A stretch of DNA of 64,000 nucleotides from Phenylobacterium sp. SCN 70-31 (GTDB lineage Bacteria > Pseudomonadota > Alphaproteobacteria > Caulobacterales > Caulobacteraceae), in the NCBI RefSeq assembly GCF_001724605.1, contig NZ_MEEX01000003.1:1-64000 (forward strand). The letters are read 5' to 3'. Of the stretch, positions 1 to 8,925 are shown piece by piece. The stretch's first letter is position 1; each line of letters opens with the position of its first letter. Below the pieces are notes generated by a model, which was not told the DNA's origin, ran no database searches, and worked only from the letters and a program-made list of their open reading frames with translations. Both the position numbers and the translations under genes were made by a program.

Positions 1-86
1 GCGAGGTTTGGCCGGGTGAGTTGGGACGGGCGGTTTCGGCGTTAGGGGCGGCATGGGCAGGCGCTGAATTGACACCCCCACCCCAA

Positions 87-110
87 CCCCTCCCCGCAAA
101 GGGGGAGGGG
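87..110. repeat. perfect inverted repeat, candidate dispersed palindromic element
   Basis: CCCCTCCCC (87-95) and GGGGAGGGG (102-110) are exact reverse complements separated by the 6-base loop GCAAAG. The arm composition (C/T-only and G/A-only) resembles short palindromic elements scattered between genes in many high-GC alphaproteobacteria. There is no T-run, so it is a poor intrinsic terminator, although it lies downstream of tamB. Confidence 0.6.
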
Positions 111-147
111 CGTAGCCAGTGGCTGAACGCGGTGTCGTTCTTCGGAA

Positions 148-187
148 AACCGCAGAGATCGCGGGGACGCCGGAGTCCTCTGCGGTT
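148..187. repeat. 10-bp inverted repeat
   Basis: AACCGCAGAG (148-157) pairs exactly with CTCTGCGGTT (178-187) around a 20-base loop. It lies next to the palindrome at 87-110 and may be part of the same dispersed intergenic element. It lacks a T-tract, so I do not call it a terminator. Confidence 0.45.
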
Positions 188-298
188 CCGTCAAGACGCC
201 TGCCGACGTCCGCCGCCCTTTGCGCGCCCATCCTGGCGGTGCCGCCCATCCGTGCGCATCCGTGGACTGCACGAATCCCGCCCAGACAGCCGATCCGC

Positions 299-3200
299 TC
301 AGTAATCCCGCCGCCAGCGGATGGCGATGCGGTTGCCGGACTCTCCGGCCAGCCGCGACAGGATCGAGAGGTTCTTGCGGATGCGCCATTCCACCGTCGC
401 CGTCGGTCCTTCGCGCCCGCCGCCCGTCAGTTCCAGATAGACGTCGTCGGTCAGGTACTTGCCCCCCGAGACCGTCACCCCCGCCTCGTCCCCGCCGCCG
501 AACGCCAGCCGGTCCAGGCCGGCGAAGTTGCGCAGATTGCCCACCACGTCGAACCCGCCGCCGCCCGCCAGCGACGACAGCGCCACGGCGAGCTGGGCCG
601 CCTCCACCGCCGAAAGCTGCGAGGCCGAGCGGCCGAACAGCACCTGGGCCAGGATCTCGTCGTTGGGCAGGCTGGGCGACGACACCAGGGTGATCTCGGG
701 CTTGGCCGCCGTGCCGCGGATCCGCACCGTCACCGTCAGGGTGTCGTCTTCCCCGACGGCGTCCAGTTGCAGCCGGATGTTCTGCGGCCGGGTCGACAGA
801 TAGACCACGCCCCGGTCGTCGAAGGTGAACCGCCGGCCGGCGAAGTCGTAGTCGCCGCGCACCACCCGCGCCACGCCCGTCAGTTCGGGCTGCGCCGTCG
901 TGCCGCCCACCCGCGCGTCCAGCGACATCTCAAGGTCCAGGCCCCGCCCGCGCAGGTAGATCCGCCGCGGCGCGCGCAGGCGCACGTCCAGCCCCCAGGC
1001 CGGCCCGGCCCGCGCACGCGTGGGCAGCGCGGTCTGCAGGTCGTCGGGCCGGTTGATCTCCTTCACCTCCATCGGGACCACCCCCGAGGGGACCGGCGGA
1101 TCGGCCGCTACCTCGGCCTCGTTGATGGTGAAGTCGCCCGTCAACGTCACCTTGCCGTCGGCCGCGCGGTTGATGGCGCCCTGCCCGGTCGCCGAAGCCG
1201 AGGCCTGGTCGGTCTCGATCAGCCGGAAGTCCTGGAGGTCCAGCCGGAAGCTGGACACGCCCGCCCGCTCGAGGCTGATCCGGCCCTGGCCGTTCAGCTT
1301 CCCGCCCTTCCCGTCGACGCCGCGGGCTTCGGTGACGTCCACCGCATGTTCGTCGAAGGCGGCTCTGACCGCCACCTCGCGCAGCGAAAGGCCCGTCGCG
1401 CCGTCGTCGAACCGGCCCCGCTCCACCACCACCGAGCCCCGGGCGCGCGGGTCGGCCAACGCGCCCGATACCTGCCCCTGGGCGCGCACGAAGCCCGAGA
1501 GGGCGCGGTCGCCGCCGATCAGCAGATCCCAGAGCGGTCCCACCTCGCCCTCGAAGTCGAAGCGGCCGCTCATCGGCCGCTGGCGGGCGATGGCCACCCG
1601 GAACGGCGCGGCCGAAGCCTCGGCGGGCAGGACGAAGGCCGCCTCGCCCTTCACGCCGCTGTCGTTGGTGGTGGTCAGGTCGATCGAGAGGCTGTCGTCT
1701 GTCAGCCGGGCGCGGACGGTCCCGTCCAGTCCCAGCTTGGCCGGCGCGCCCCGCCCGCGCAGGTTGATCATCCGCGCCTCGAGATCGCCGGTCAGCTGCT
1801 CGCCCTGGCCCCGCAGCGCCATCGTGGCGTTCAGGCGTCCCGTGAGGTCGGGATCGAACAGGCTCAGGCCCAGCCGGTCGATACGCGCCTTGAGGTCGGC
1901 GCCGCTCCGGTTCAGCGCGCCGTCCACCGAGATCAGGCCGCCGTCCTCGGCGACCAGCCGGAGACGCGCCGTGCGATCGTCGCCGACGAGACGCACGCTG
2001 GCGGCCTCTGTCGTCCGCAGGCCCCGGCCCGCCAGCCGCCCCTGGCCGGCGAAGGTGACGCCGTAGCCCGGCGCCAGGTCCGACAGGACGCCCTGGCCCT
2101 CGACGGCCCACGGCCCCTGGCCGGAGGCGCCCCGGACGTCCAGCGTGTAGGGCAATCGGGACAACGGGCCGTCCGCGGTGACCGTCGCCGTCCGGATCAC
2201 CAAGGCCGAGCCCGGAAGCTGCACGGCCTGGCCCCGCAGCGACAGGTTGGCCTGCGGACCGCCCGCGGCGTCGCGCACCTTGAGCGCGCCCGAGAGGCGC
2301 CCTCCATCCAGGAACGCCCCCCTCACCACCTCCAGCTTGAGGTCGGCCGCCGAAGGGCTGGCGCGCCGCAGCGACACCGAGCCCTCGGCCGTCAGCCCGC
2401 CCGCATCCACCGACAGGCCGCTCAGATCGACGCCGCCCCGCGGGAAGCGGAAGTCGGCGCGGCCGCGCGCCGGGCCGTAGGCGCTGTCGGCCGTCAGCGC
2501 CACGGCGCCGTTCGAACCGTCGGCCTGTTGAACGAAGGTCAGGGTCAGCTTCGCGTCGCGCAGCGGCAGGCGGGGAATGTCCACCTGCTCGATGGCGGCC
2601 GTCAGGTCGAGGCGCGGCGCGGCGACCGTGCCGGCCACCCGTCCGTCGCCGCTCAGGCGGCCGGTGATCTCGACTGGGCCGGCGCGCACCGGCCCCTGGG
2701 CGCTCCAGTCGGTCTTGAACGCCAGGGCTCCGTTCGCCGCCATCGCGCCGCTGGCCGACGCGTCGAGCGCGGCGCCGTTCAACGCGGCGCGGGCCACCTC
2801 CAGCCGCCCGGCCTGCCAGTTGGCGCGGACCTGAAGCCGCGGCGCCGCGCCCATCAGGCGGTCCAGTTCGGACACGCCCAGGGCCAGGCGCTGGCCCCGC
2901 GCGTCCAGCGTGAAGGTCCAGGGGGCGCCCGCGCGGGCCTGGGCCGCCTGCCAGTCGGCGGCTGCGCCACCGCGGGCGCCGGCCTGCGCCGCCTCCAGGT
3001 TGGAGACCGAGGCCCGGCCCTTGAAGGTCAGTCCGCCCAGCAGGCTGCGGCCGCCCGAGGCCTCCACCCGCAGGCCGCGGCCGGCGACGTCCAGGTCGCG
3101 CAGCAGGATCTGTCCGTTGGCCAGGCGCTCGGCCGACAGCGCCGCCGTCGGCGCGCCGCCCAGCAGCGCCGCCGCGAAGCCCTCGCCGCGTCCGCCGGCG

Positions 3201-4516
3201 CCGGCCAGGCGCGCCTCGACGTGCACGCCGGTCTTCCCGGTCACGACCTCGAGCGGTCCCCCGATCCGGTTCAGGCCATACCCGCCCAGGTCGACGGCCG
3301 AGACCGCCGCGTCGCCCGTGAAGCGCCAGCCCGCTCCATCGCCCCGCAGGACGCCCGTCAGGCCGGCGGCGCCCATCTGCGGGCCGCCGGTGATGCGCGA
3401 CAGCGACGGCGCCGCCACCGCCACCCTCAGGCCGGCCGGCCCCGTCCGCCGCGCGCCCACGTCGCCCAGGCCCCAGATCCGCGCCTGGACGGCCTCGGCC
3501 TGCGCGCGCGCGTCCAGCGCATAGGCGCCCTCGCCCGCCTTGCGGCCCGAGACGGTGAAGGTCACCTCGGGTCCCAGCCGCTCGGCCAGGGGCGCGGTCA
3601 GGGACGACGCCGAAAGCGACAGGCGCCCATCGGCCTCTCCGCCCGCCGGCGTCCAGGCGCCCTTGGCCGCCAGGGGCATGGTGTCGCCCGAGACGGCCCG
3701 TGCGGTGAAGCGACCCTCCGACGTGGTCCCGTCGGCGCGGATCGACAGCTCAAACGCCTGCTGCGCCGGCAGGCCCAGCGCGCCGGCCAGCGCCCCGCCA
3801 CGCGCCTCGCGCGCGTCGGTGACGATCCGCAGCGGCCCCTCGCCGCCCACGCGGACGTCCACGGCCAGCCGGTCCCCGGGGTGCAGGACGCTGTCGGCCG
3901 ACAGCCGGCCGCTGCGCGCGCCGACCCGGGCGATGTCGACGTCCGCCTTCAGGTCGTAGACGCCGCGCTCGTAGCTGAAGGCCGGCTCCATCACGAGGCG
4001 GGTGCGGATCGCATCGATCTTGAACGAGACCGGCAGGCCGCGATCCTGCCCCTTCGGCCCCAGTTCGGGCCGGCGCAGCACCCGGACCTGCCGCGCCTCG
4101 ATCAGGTCGGCGTCGAAGCGGCGCCGCATAAGTTCCAGATACCGCCATGTCAGCCGGACGTCCTGGGCCTCCAGCCAGACGCCCTTGTCGTCCCGGATCG
4201 TCAGGCGGCGGACCCGCGCGTCACGCCAGATGTCGCCGCTGAGCCCCTCGATCTTCAGCCGGCCGATGCGTCCCAGTTCGAGGCCGTCGGTGCGCGCCTC
4301 GATCAGCAGCCGGACCTGCGGCAGCAGCACGCCGTAGCGCAGCCCGGCGACGACGGCGGCCAGAAGCACGAACACGCCCAGCGTCGCCACGAGGGCGATA
4401 CGCATCGCCAGCGCGCCCCGGCGCCGGCCGCCCCGACGCGGACCGCCGCGGGCCGCGCCGGATTCCGGCCCCGCTTCCGGAGTCGCTTCAGGTGACGTGT
4501 CCGGGCCCTCGGTCAA
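299..4516 (-). CDS. tamB: translocation and assembly module protein TamB (DUF490 family)
   Basis: Inner-membrane-anchored partner of the Omp85 protein TamA. Family members span the periplasm as a long beta-taco groove and act in outer-membrane protein or lipid homeostasis. The product is about 1405 residues, typical of TamB: a short basic Gly/Arg-rich N-terminus, one membrane segment (VATLGVFVLLAAVVAGL), over 1000 residues of repetitive beta-rich AsmA-like sequence, and a C-terminal TamB domain ending WRRDY. I chose the TTG at 4516 because it overlaps the tamA stop (TTGA), implying coupling. An alternative ATG at 4405 would begin directly before the membrane segment. The same frame is open further upstream, but that extension runs inside tamA and is not real. 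Confident in the family; start less certain. Confidence 0.9.
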   Translation of the reverse strand: MTEGPDTSPEATPEAGPESGAARGGPRRGGRRRGALAMRIALVATLGVFVLLAAVVAGLRYGVLLPQVRLLIEARTDGLELGRIGRLKIEGLSGDIWRDARVRRLTIRDDKGVWLEAQDVRLTWRYLELMRRRFDADLIEARQVRVLRRPELGPKGQDRGLPVSFKIDAIRTRLVMEPAFSYERGVYDLKADVDIARVGARSGRLSADSVLHPGDRLAVDVRVGGEGPLRIVTDAREARGGALAGALGLPAQQAFELSIRADGTTSEGRFTARAVSGDTMPLAAKGAWTPAGGEADGRLSLSASSLTAPLAERLGPEVTFTVSGRKAGEGAYALDARAQAEAVQARIWGLGDVGARRTGPAGLRVAVAAPSLSRITGGPQMGAAGLTGVLRGDGAGWRFTGDAAVSAVDLGGYGLNRIGGPLEVVTGKTGVHVEARLAGAGGRGEGFAAALLGGAPTAALSAERLANGQILLRDLDVAGRGLRVEASGGRSLLGGLTFKGRASVSNLEAAQAGARGGAAADWQAAQARAGAPWTFTLDARGQRLALGVSELDRLMGAAPRLQVRANWQAGRLEVARAALNGAALDASASGAMAANGALAFKTDWSAQGPVRAGPVEITGRLSGDGRVAGTVAAPRLDLTAAIEQVDIPRLPLRDAKLTLTFVQQADGSNGAVALTADSAYGPARGRADFRFPRGGVDLSGLSVDAGGLTAEGSVSLRRASPSAADLKLEVVRGAFLDGGRLSGALKVRDAAGGPQANLSLRGQAVQLPGSALVIRTATVTADGPLSRLPYTLDVRGASGQGPWAVEGQGVLSDLAPGYGVTFAGQGRLAGRGLRTTEAASVRLVGDDRTARLRLVAEDGGLISVDGALNRSGADLKARIDRLGLSLFDPDLTGRLNATMALRGQGEQLTGDLEARMINLRGRGAPAKLGLDGTVRARLTDDSLSIDLTTTNDSGVKGEAAFVLPAEASAAPFRVAIARQRPMSGRFDFEGEVGPLWDLLIGGDRALSGFVRAQGQVSGALADPRARGSVVVERGRFDDGATGLSLREVAVRAAFDEHAVDVTEARGVDGKGGKLNGQGRISLERAGVSSFRLDLQDFRLIETDQASASATGQGAINRAADGKVTLTGDFTINEAEVAADPPVPSGVVPMEVKEINRPDDLQTALPTRARAGPAWGLDVRLRAPRRIYLRGRGLDLEMSLDARVGGTTAQPELTGVARVVRGDYDFAGRRFTFDDRGVVYLSTRPQNIRLQLDAVGEDDTLTVTVRIRGTAAKPEITLVSSPSLPNDEILAQVLFGRSASQLSAVEAAQLAVALSSLAGGGGFDVVGNLRNFAGLDRLAFGGGDEAGVTVSGGKYLTDDVYLELTGGGREGPTATVEWRIRKNLSILSRLAGESGNRIAIRWRRDY

Positions 4517-6288
4517 AAGCTCTGTCCGATGCTGACGTAGATCTGGAACGCCGGCTCGCCGCGCTTGCGGGCGACGGGCGTGGCGATGTCGAAGCGGATC
4601 GGAGCGAAGCCCAGGTTGTAGCGGACGCCGACGCCCGCACCCACGGCCAGATCCTGGAAGTCCACCGGGCCGCTCGATCCCACGGCGCCCGTGTCGACGA
4701 AGGCCGCGAATCCCCACCGTTCCGTCAGCCGCCGGCGCAGCTCCAGGGACGACTCGAACAGGAAGACCCCGCCACGCGGCGTGTTGTCGTCCAGCCGCGG
4801 CCCCACCGCCTGGAACGGGAAGCCCCGGACCGAACCGCCGCCGCCGGCGTAGAAGCGCTGCGAAGCGGGAACCTCGTCCACCGTCCCGTTGATGATCCGG
4901 CCCGCGCGAACCCGCGCGGCGATCACGGTGTCCGACGCCCGGTCCAGCGACAGGTAGTAGGTCCCCTGCGCCACGGCGCGCAGGTAGGGCAGCGTGGTGT
5001 CGCCCACGATCAGGGTCGGCTCGAGCCGCGTGCTGAGCCGCCAGCCGCGGGTGGGATCCAGAGGGTCGTTCGACCGGTCGAACAGCAGGTCCGCCAGTGT
5101 CCCCACCGTCACCAGGTCCCGACCCAGCGGCATGAGCGTGCGGGCGCGCAGTTCCTCGGTGCGGCTGAGGTCCAGCGAAGCGCCGTAGGTGAAGTACGAG
5201 GTGGGTCCGTAGCGTCGCGTGATGTCCGCCTGCACCCCGGCGCCGGTCTCGTCGTAGGCGTCGGTGCGGACACGATAGACGGCGGCGCTGGTCTTCAAGG
5301 TCTGCTGGGCCTTGCGCCAATGCGGCAACGACAACTCGGCGCCGGCGCGGCTGTCGCGAACCGACACCTGCGCCAGCAGCGCCAGGGTGTCGGCCCGGCC
5401 CAGGCGGTTGTAGTGCGTCCAGCGCGCATTGACCCCGAAGCCGTCGGCGGTGTCGTAGCTGGCGCTGCCCTCGATCGTCCGGCGCGCGCGCTCGGCCAGG
5501 CTGACCACGACGGGGCGCAGGCCCTCCTCGGTGGTCTTCTCCGGCGGGGTCAGGGCGACGGTCACGGTGTCGTAGACGCCGGTGTCCAGCAGGCGACGCT
5601 CCAGCTCGGCGACATCGGCCGGATCGTAGACGTCGCCTTCGGTCCAGGGCGCCAGGCCGCGGATCCAGGCCGGCCGGGTGCGACCGTCCGTCGCGATCTC
5701 CAGTCCGTCCAGGCGGACCAGCCCACCGGCCGCGATCCGGTAGGTGGGGCTCAAGGTGAAGTCGGCATGGTCGACGATCACTTCGCGGGGCTCGGCCGTC
5801 GCGTCGGCGTAGCCGCGCGCCTGGATCGCGGCGATGATCCGCCCTTCGGCCGCGACAACCTCGGCGGCCCGTCCCGGTCCGCCCGGCTTGAGTCCCAGGG
5901 CGGACGTGGCGGCGGTCTGGGCGTCGGCCGCGGGCGCTTCCCCCTGCCAGGCGATGGCGCTGGACCCCAGCAGGAAGCGGCGGCCCGGCGAGATCCGCAC
6001 GACGGGGCGCGGCGGCTCGCCGTCGCTCACATCGGGCTGGACGTCGTAGGCGTAGTAACCCTCGGATCGCAGGACGGCGATGGCGTCCTCGGCCGCCGTC
6101 CGCGCGCGGCGGCGGGCCTCGAAGCGGTTCTCGACGGGCCGGTCGGCCTCGCCGACCGCCCGCTGGATGTCGCCCCGCAGGCTCCCGTCCAACTGACCCT
6201 GGATGGTGGCCTTGGGTTCCGCCGCGACGGCGAGCGCCGGCGCACAGAATGCCGCCGAGGCGGCGACGACGGAAAGCAGTCGACCCAA
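4513..6288 (-). CDS. tamA: outer-membrane Omp85 family protein TamA
   Basis: TamA sits in the outer membrane with periplasmic POTRA domains and a 16-strand barrel and works with TamB. The TTG start chosen here (about 591 residues) places a signal peptide at the N-terminus (LLSVVAASAAFCAPALAVAA). A GTG at 6405 gives a 630-residue form with a 39-residue non-hydrophobic leader, which I consider less likely. POTRA-like sequence covers roughly the first 240 residues after the signal. The barrel follows, with the Omp85 glycine-rich motif GGGGSVRGFP and a C-terminal aromatic residue (IGQSF), as expected for BAM-dependent barrels. The stop overlaps the tamB start by 3 bases. Transcription diverges from the ATP-grasp gene at 6479. 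Confidence 0.88.
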   Translation of the reverse strand: MGRLLSVVAASAAFCAPALAVAAEPKATIQGQLDGSLRGDIQRAVGEADRPVENRFEARRRARTAAEDAIAVLRSEGYYAYDVQPDVSDGEPPRPVVRISPGRRFLLGSSAIAWQGEAPAADAQTAATSALGLKPGGPGRAAEVVAAEGRIIAAIQARGYADATAEPREVIVDHADFTLSPTYRIAAGGLVRLDGLEIATDGRTRPAWIRGLAPWTEGDVYDPADVAELERRLLDTGVYDTVTVALTPPEKTTEEGLRPVVVSLAERARRTIEGSASYDTADGFGVNARWTHYNRLGRADTLALLAQVSVRDSRAGAELSLPHWRKAQQTLKTSAAVYRVRTDAYDETGAGVQADITRRYGPTSYFTYGASLDLSRTEELRARTLMPLGRDLVTVGTLADLLFDRSNDPLDPTRGWRLSTRLEPTLIVGDTTLPYLRAVAQGTYYLSLDRASDTVIAARVRAGRIINGTVDEVPASQRFYAGGGGSVRGFPFQAVGPRLDDNTPRGGVFLFESSLELRRRLTERWGFAAFVDTGAVGSSGPVDFQDLAVGAGVGVRYNLGFAPIRFDIATPVARKRGEPAFQIYVSIGQSF

Positions 6289-6478
6289 GCCCGAATCCCC
6301 ATTCGCGCCCCCCGATTTCCGGGTGTAGCCGTCGCCCCGGCCCCTGTCATCCAAACCCGGCGCCCAAATGATAGGCGCCCGCCTGACCTGTGATCCGCAG
6401 GACACGAATTTGCAGGTCCCGCTATCGGCCGCGCCGTAAGCGTCCTACAGAGTCGAGGCTGTAGCGGGCTTTAGAGGC

Positions 6479-7969
6479 GTGGATTCCACTGTGAGCGTCA
6501 GGCGCGACGAGCCGGCCCCGGAGAATGCGACGGCCCCCGTGGCGGGGCCGTACGACGAAATGCTGACGCCCGACGGGCAGGTCCGGCCGCACTATGCGGC
6601 GCTGGACGCCCGGCTTGCGACCCTGACCCCCGACGAACTCGCCGAGCGTCAGCGCACGCAGGAGCGGTTCTTCCTTCTCCAGGGCATCACCTTCACGGTC
6701 TACGGCGCCGAAAGCACCACGGAACGCATCATCCCGAGCGACATCCTGCCGCGCATCATCGCGGGCGCGGAATGGGCCCGGATCGAGGCGGGACTGGCCC
6801 AGCGGCTGCGCGCCCTGAACATGTTCCTGGCCGATATCTACTCGGAACAGCAGATCCTCATGGACGGGGTCGTCCCGCGCGAGCTGGTGCTGAACGCGCC
6901 CAGCTACCGGCGCGAGATGCAGAACCTGTACGTGCCGCACAAGGCCTACGCCAACGTCTGTGGCTCGGACCTCATCCGGCAGGAGAACGGCGAGTTCGCG
7001 GTGCTGGAGGACAACCTGCGGGTCCCCTCCGGCGTCTCGTACATGCTGGCCAACCGGGAGGCCTCGCGGCGCGTCTTCCCCGGCACCTTCCGATCGGCCG
7101 GCGTGCGCTCGATCGACCGCTATCCCGACCTGCTGCTCGCGACGCTGAAGAGCATGGCGGCCGACTGGCGGCCCAACCCGCAGGTCGTCGTGCTGACGCC
7201 CGGCGTCTACAACTCGGCCTACTACGAGCACGCCTACCTGGCCCGGCTCATGGGGGTTCCGCTGGTCGAGGGCCGCGACCTCGTGGTCCACGACAACATG
7301 GTCTACATGCGGACCACCACAGGGCTGCGGCGGATCGACGTGATCTACCGCCGCGTGGACGACGACTTCATCGATCCCCTCACCTTCCGGCGGGACTCCT
7401 CGCTGGGCGCCGCGGGCCTGTTCAACGCCTACCGCGCCGGCAATGTGGTGATCTGCAACGCGCCCGGCACCGGGGTGGCCGACGACAAGGCCGTCTATGC
7501 GTATGTGCCCGAGATGATCCGCTACTACCTGGGCGAAGACGCCATCCTGCCCAACATCGAGACCTACCTCTGCCGCGAGAAGGCCCAGCTCAGCCACGTG
7601 CTGGCCAACCTCGACAAGCTGGTGGTGAAGGCGGTGGGCGCCTCGGGCGGCTACGGGATGCTGGTCGGGCCGCATTCCACGAAGGCCCAGCAGGCCGAGT
7701 TCGCCGAGGCGCTGAAGGCCGACCCGGACAACTACATCGCCCAGCCTACGATCCAGCTTTCCACAGCGCCCTGCCTCATCGACCACGCGGTCGAGCCGCG
7801 GCACGTGGACCTGCGTCCCTTCATCCTCTCGGGCGAGAAGATCGTGGTGACGCCCGGCGCGCTCACCCGCGTGGCGCTCAAGAAGGGTTCGCTGGTCGTG
7901 AACTCCAGCCAGGGCGGGGGCTCGAAGGACACCTGGGTGCTCAGCGACACCAAGGGAGATCGGTCATGA
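6479..7969 (+). CDS. circularly permuted ATP-grasp type 2 protein
   Basis: About 496 residues, matching the circularly permuted ATP-grasp family (older DUF404/DUF407). Family-typical stretches include QGITFTVYG near the N-terminus, the PSGVSYMLANRE region and the C-terminal SQGGGSKDTWV. These proteins are predicted amide-bond ligases whose substrate is unknown. GTG at 6479 is used; GTG at 6491 is also possible, and neither has an ideally spaced ribosome-binding site. The stop overlaps the start of the alpha-E gene, and a transglutaminase-like gene follows. This triad recurs in many bacteria and has been proposed to make or process a small peptide-like product. Confident in family, not in function. 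Confidence 0.9.
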   Translation: MDSTVSVRRDEPAPENATAPVAGPYDEMLTPDGQVRPHYAALDARLATLTPDELAERQRTQERFFLLQGITFTVYGAESTTERIIPSDILPRIIAGAEWARIEAGLAQRLRALNMFLADIYSEQQILMDGVVPRELVLNAPSYRREMQNLYVPHKAYANVCGSDLIRQENGEFAVLEDNLRVPSGVSYMLANREASRRVFPGTFRSAGVRSIDRYPDLLLATLKSMAADWRPNPQVVVLTPGVYNSAYYEHAYLARLMGVPLVEGRDLVVHDNMVYMRTTTGLRRIDVIYRRVDDDFIDPLTFRRDSSLGAAGLFNAYRAGNVVICNAPGTGVADDKAVYAYVPEMIRYYLGEDAILPNIETYLCREKAQLSHVLANLDKLVVKAVGASGGYGMLVGPHSTKAQQAEFAEALKADPDNYIAQPTIQLSTAPCLIDHAVEPRHVDLRPFILSGEKIVVTPGALTRVALKKGSLVVNSSQGGGSKDTWVLSDTKGDRS

Positions 7970-8913
7970 TGCTCGCTCGGGTCGCCGACAGCCTCTACTG
8001 GATCGGTCGCTATGTAGAGCGGGCCGAGCACATGTGCCGGCTTTCGGACGTCATGCTCTCGGCCACCCTGGACCGATCCGAGGCGGCCACCCAGGTGGCG
8101 CGGATCGCGCTGGCCGCCGTCGGGGACCCCGACGTCGCCAAAGCCAAGAGCCCCTACGAGGCGGCGCTCGCGCTGACCCTCGACAAGGAGGACGACGGTT
8201 CGATCCTCTGCTCCATCTCGCGGGCGCGGGAGAACGCGCGGCAGGTTCGCGACCAGATCACGACCGAGACCTGGGAACGGCTGAACCTCATCTACCTTCG
8301 CATGACCGACCCGAACGCCGGGCGCTCATTCGCCGATGGGTCGCAGCTCTTCCTGCACGACACCATCGCAGACCTGCACCTGTTCAAGGGAGCCGGCGAC
8401 GCCACCATGAGTCACGGCGAAGGCTGGAGCTTCCTCCTCCTCGGCGTCTACCTGGAGCGGGCGCAGCTCATCGGGTCACTGCTCGAGGTGGCGTTCGGCG
8501 AGACGCGGCGACGCCGCCCGTTGGGAGACCACTTCGCGCTTACCAGCGTGCTGCGCATGGGCTGCGCGCTGGAACCCTATCTGAGGGTCTACACTGCGGA
8601 GATGCGACCGCGGTACATCCTGCAGTTCCTGCTGCTGGACGAGGACTTTCCGCGGTCGATCCGGTTCTGCGCCCAGGAGATCGAGGGGCACCTGTCAGCC
8701 ATCATCCGCCATGCCGGCCTGGCGGGCAGCGTCGGCCCCGACCGCCTCGCCGGTCGCCTGCGCGCCCGGATGCAGTACGCCGACCTGGACGAGATCGAGG
8801 CGGGCGGCGCCAGCGCCTTCCTGAAGACGGTGCTGGACGAATGCGCCGCCATCCACCGCAGCCTGTACGACACCTTCGTCGCCTACCCGCTCGAAGACCG
8901 GCTGCCGGCCTAG
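7966..8913 (+). CDS. alpha-E domain-containing protein (DUF403)
   Basis: About 315 residues, nearly all helical, with the family-typical start MLARVADSLYWIGRYVERAE. No catalytic function is established for alpha-E proteins; they accompany circularly permuted ATP-grasp proteins almost invariably. Tandem ATGs at 7966 and 7969 are possible starts. The first overlaps the upstream TGA and has GGGAG about 7 bases before it, so translation is probably coupled. The transglutaminase-like gene begins 12 bases downstream, making one three-gene operon. Confidence 0.9.
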   Translation: MMLARVADSLYWIGRYVERAEHMCRLSDVMLSATLDRSEAATQVARIALAAVGDPDVAKAKSPYEAALALTLDKEDDGSILCSISRARENARQVRDQITTETWERLNLIYLRMTDPNAGRSFADGSQLFLHDTIADLHLFKGAGDATMSHGEGWSFLLLGVYLERAQLIGSLLEVAFGETRRRRPLGDHFALTSVLRMGCALEPYLRVYTAEMRPRYILQFLLLDEDFPRSIRFCAQEIEGHLSAIIRHAGLAGSVGPDRLAGRLRARMQYADLDEIEAGGASAFLKTVLDECAAIHRSLYDTFVAYPLEDRLPA

Positions 8914-8925
8914 GAGTCACGATCC

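Larger units (their letters stand above)
1..298. other. intergenic edge region, no gene recognised
   Basis: This stretch lies downstream of the tamB stop codon and runs to the window edge. Open frames here on both strands have Pro/Arg-rich translations typical of high-GC non-coding DNA and show no recognisable family, so I call no gene. It holds two inverted repeats (87-110 and 148-187) and a short near-duplicate phrase around 248-263, where catccgtg and gcatccgtg lie close together. That pattern resembles a dispersed intergenic repeat element. A gene truncated before position 1 cannot be excluded. Confidence 0.5.

Noticed and set aside
119..4495. Very long open frame on the plus strand, antisense to tamB
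   Set aside because: Its translation is a low-complexity Arg/Gln/Pro/Ala mix with no domain, a usual by-product of strong third-position GC bias opposite a real gene; TamB on the other strand is convincing.
4517..5320. Upstream extension of the tamB frame to 5320
   Set aside because: The extra 268 residues overlap tamA in a different frame and are Arg/Gly-rich noise; the membrane anchor expected near the N-terminus appears only after 4516.
4492..6393. Long plus-strand open frame opposite tamA
   Set aside because: Translation is compositionally biased with no signal or domain, whereas the minus strand encodes a recognisable Omp85 protein.
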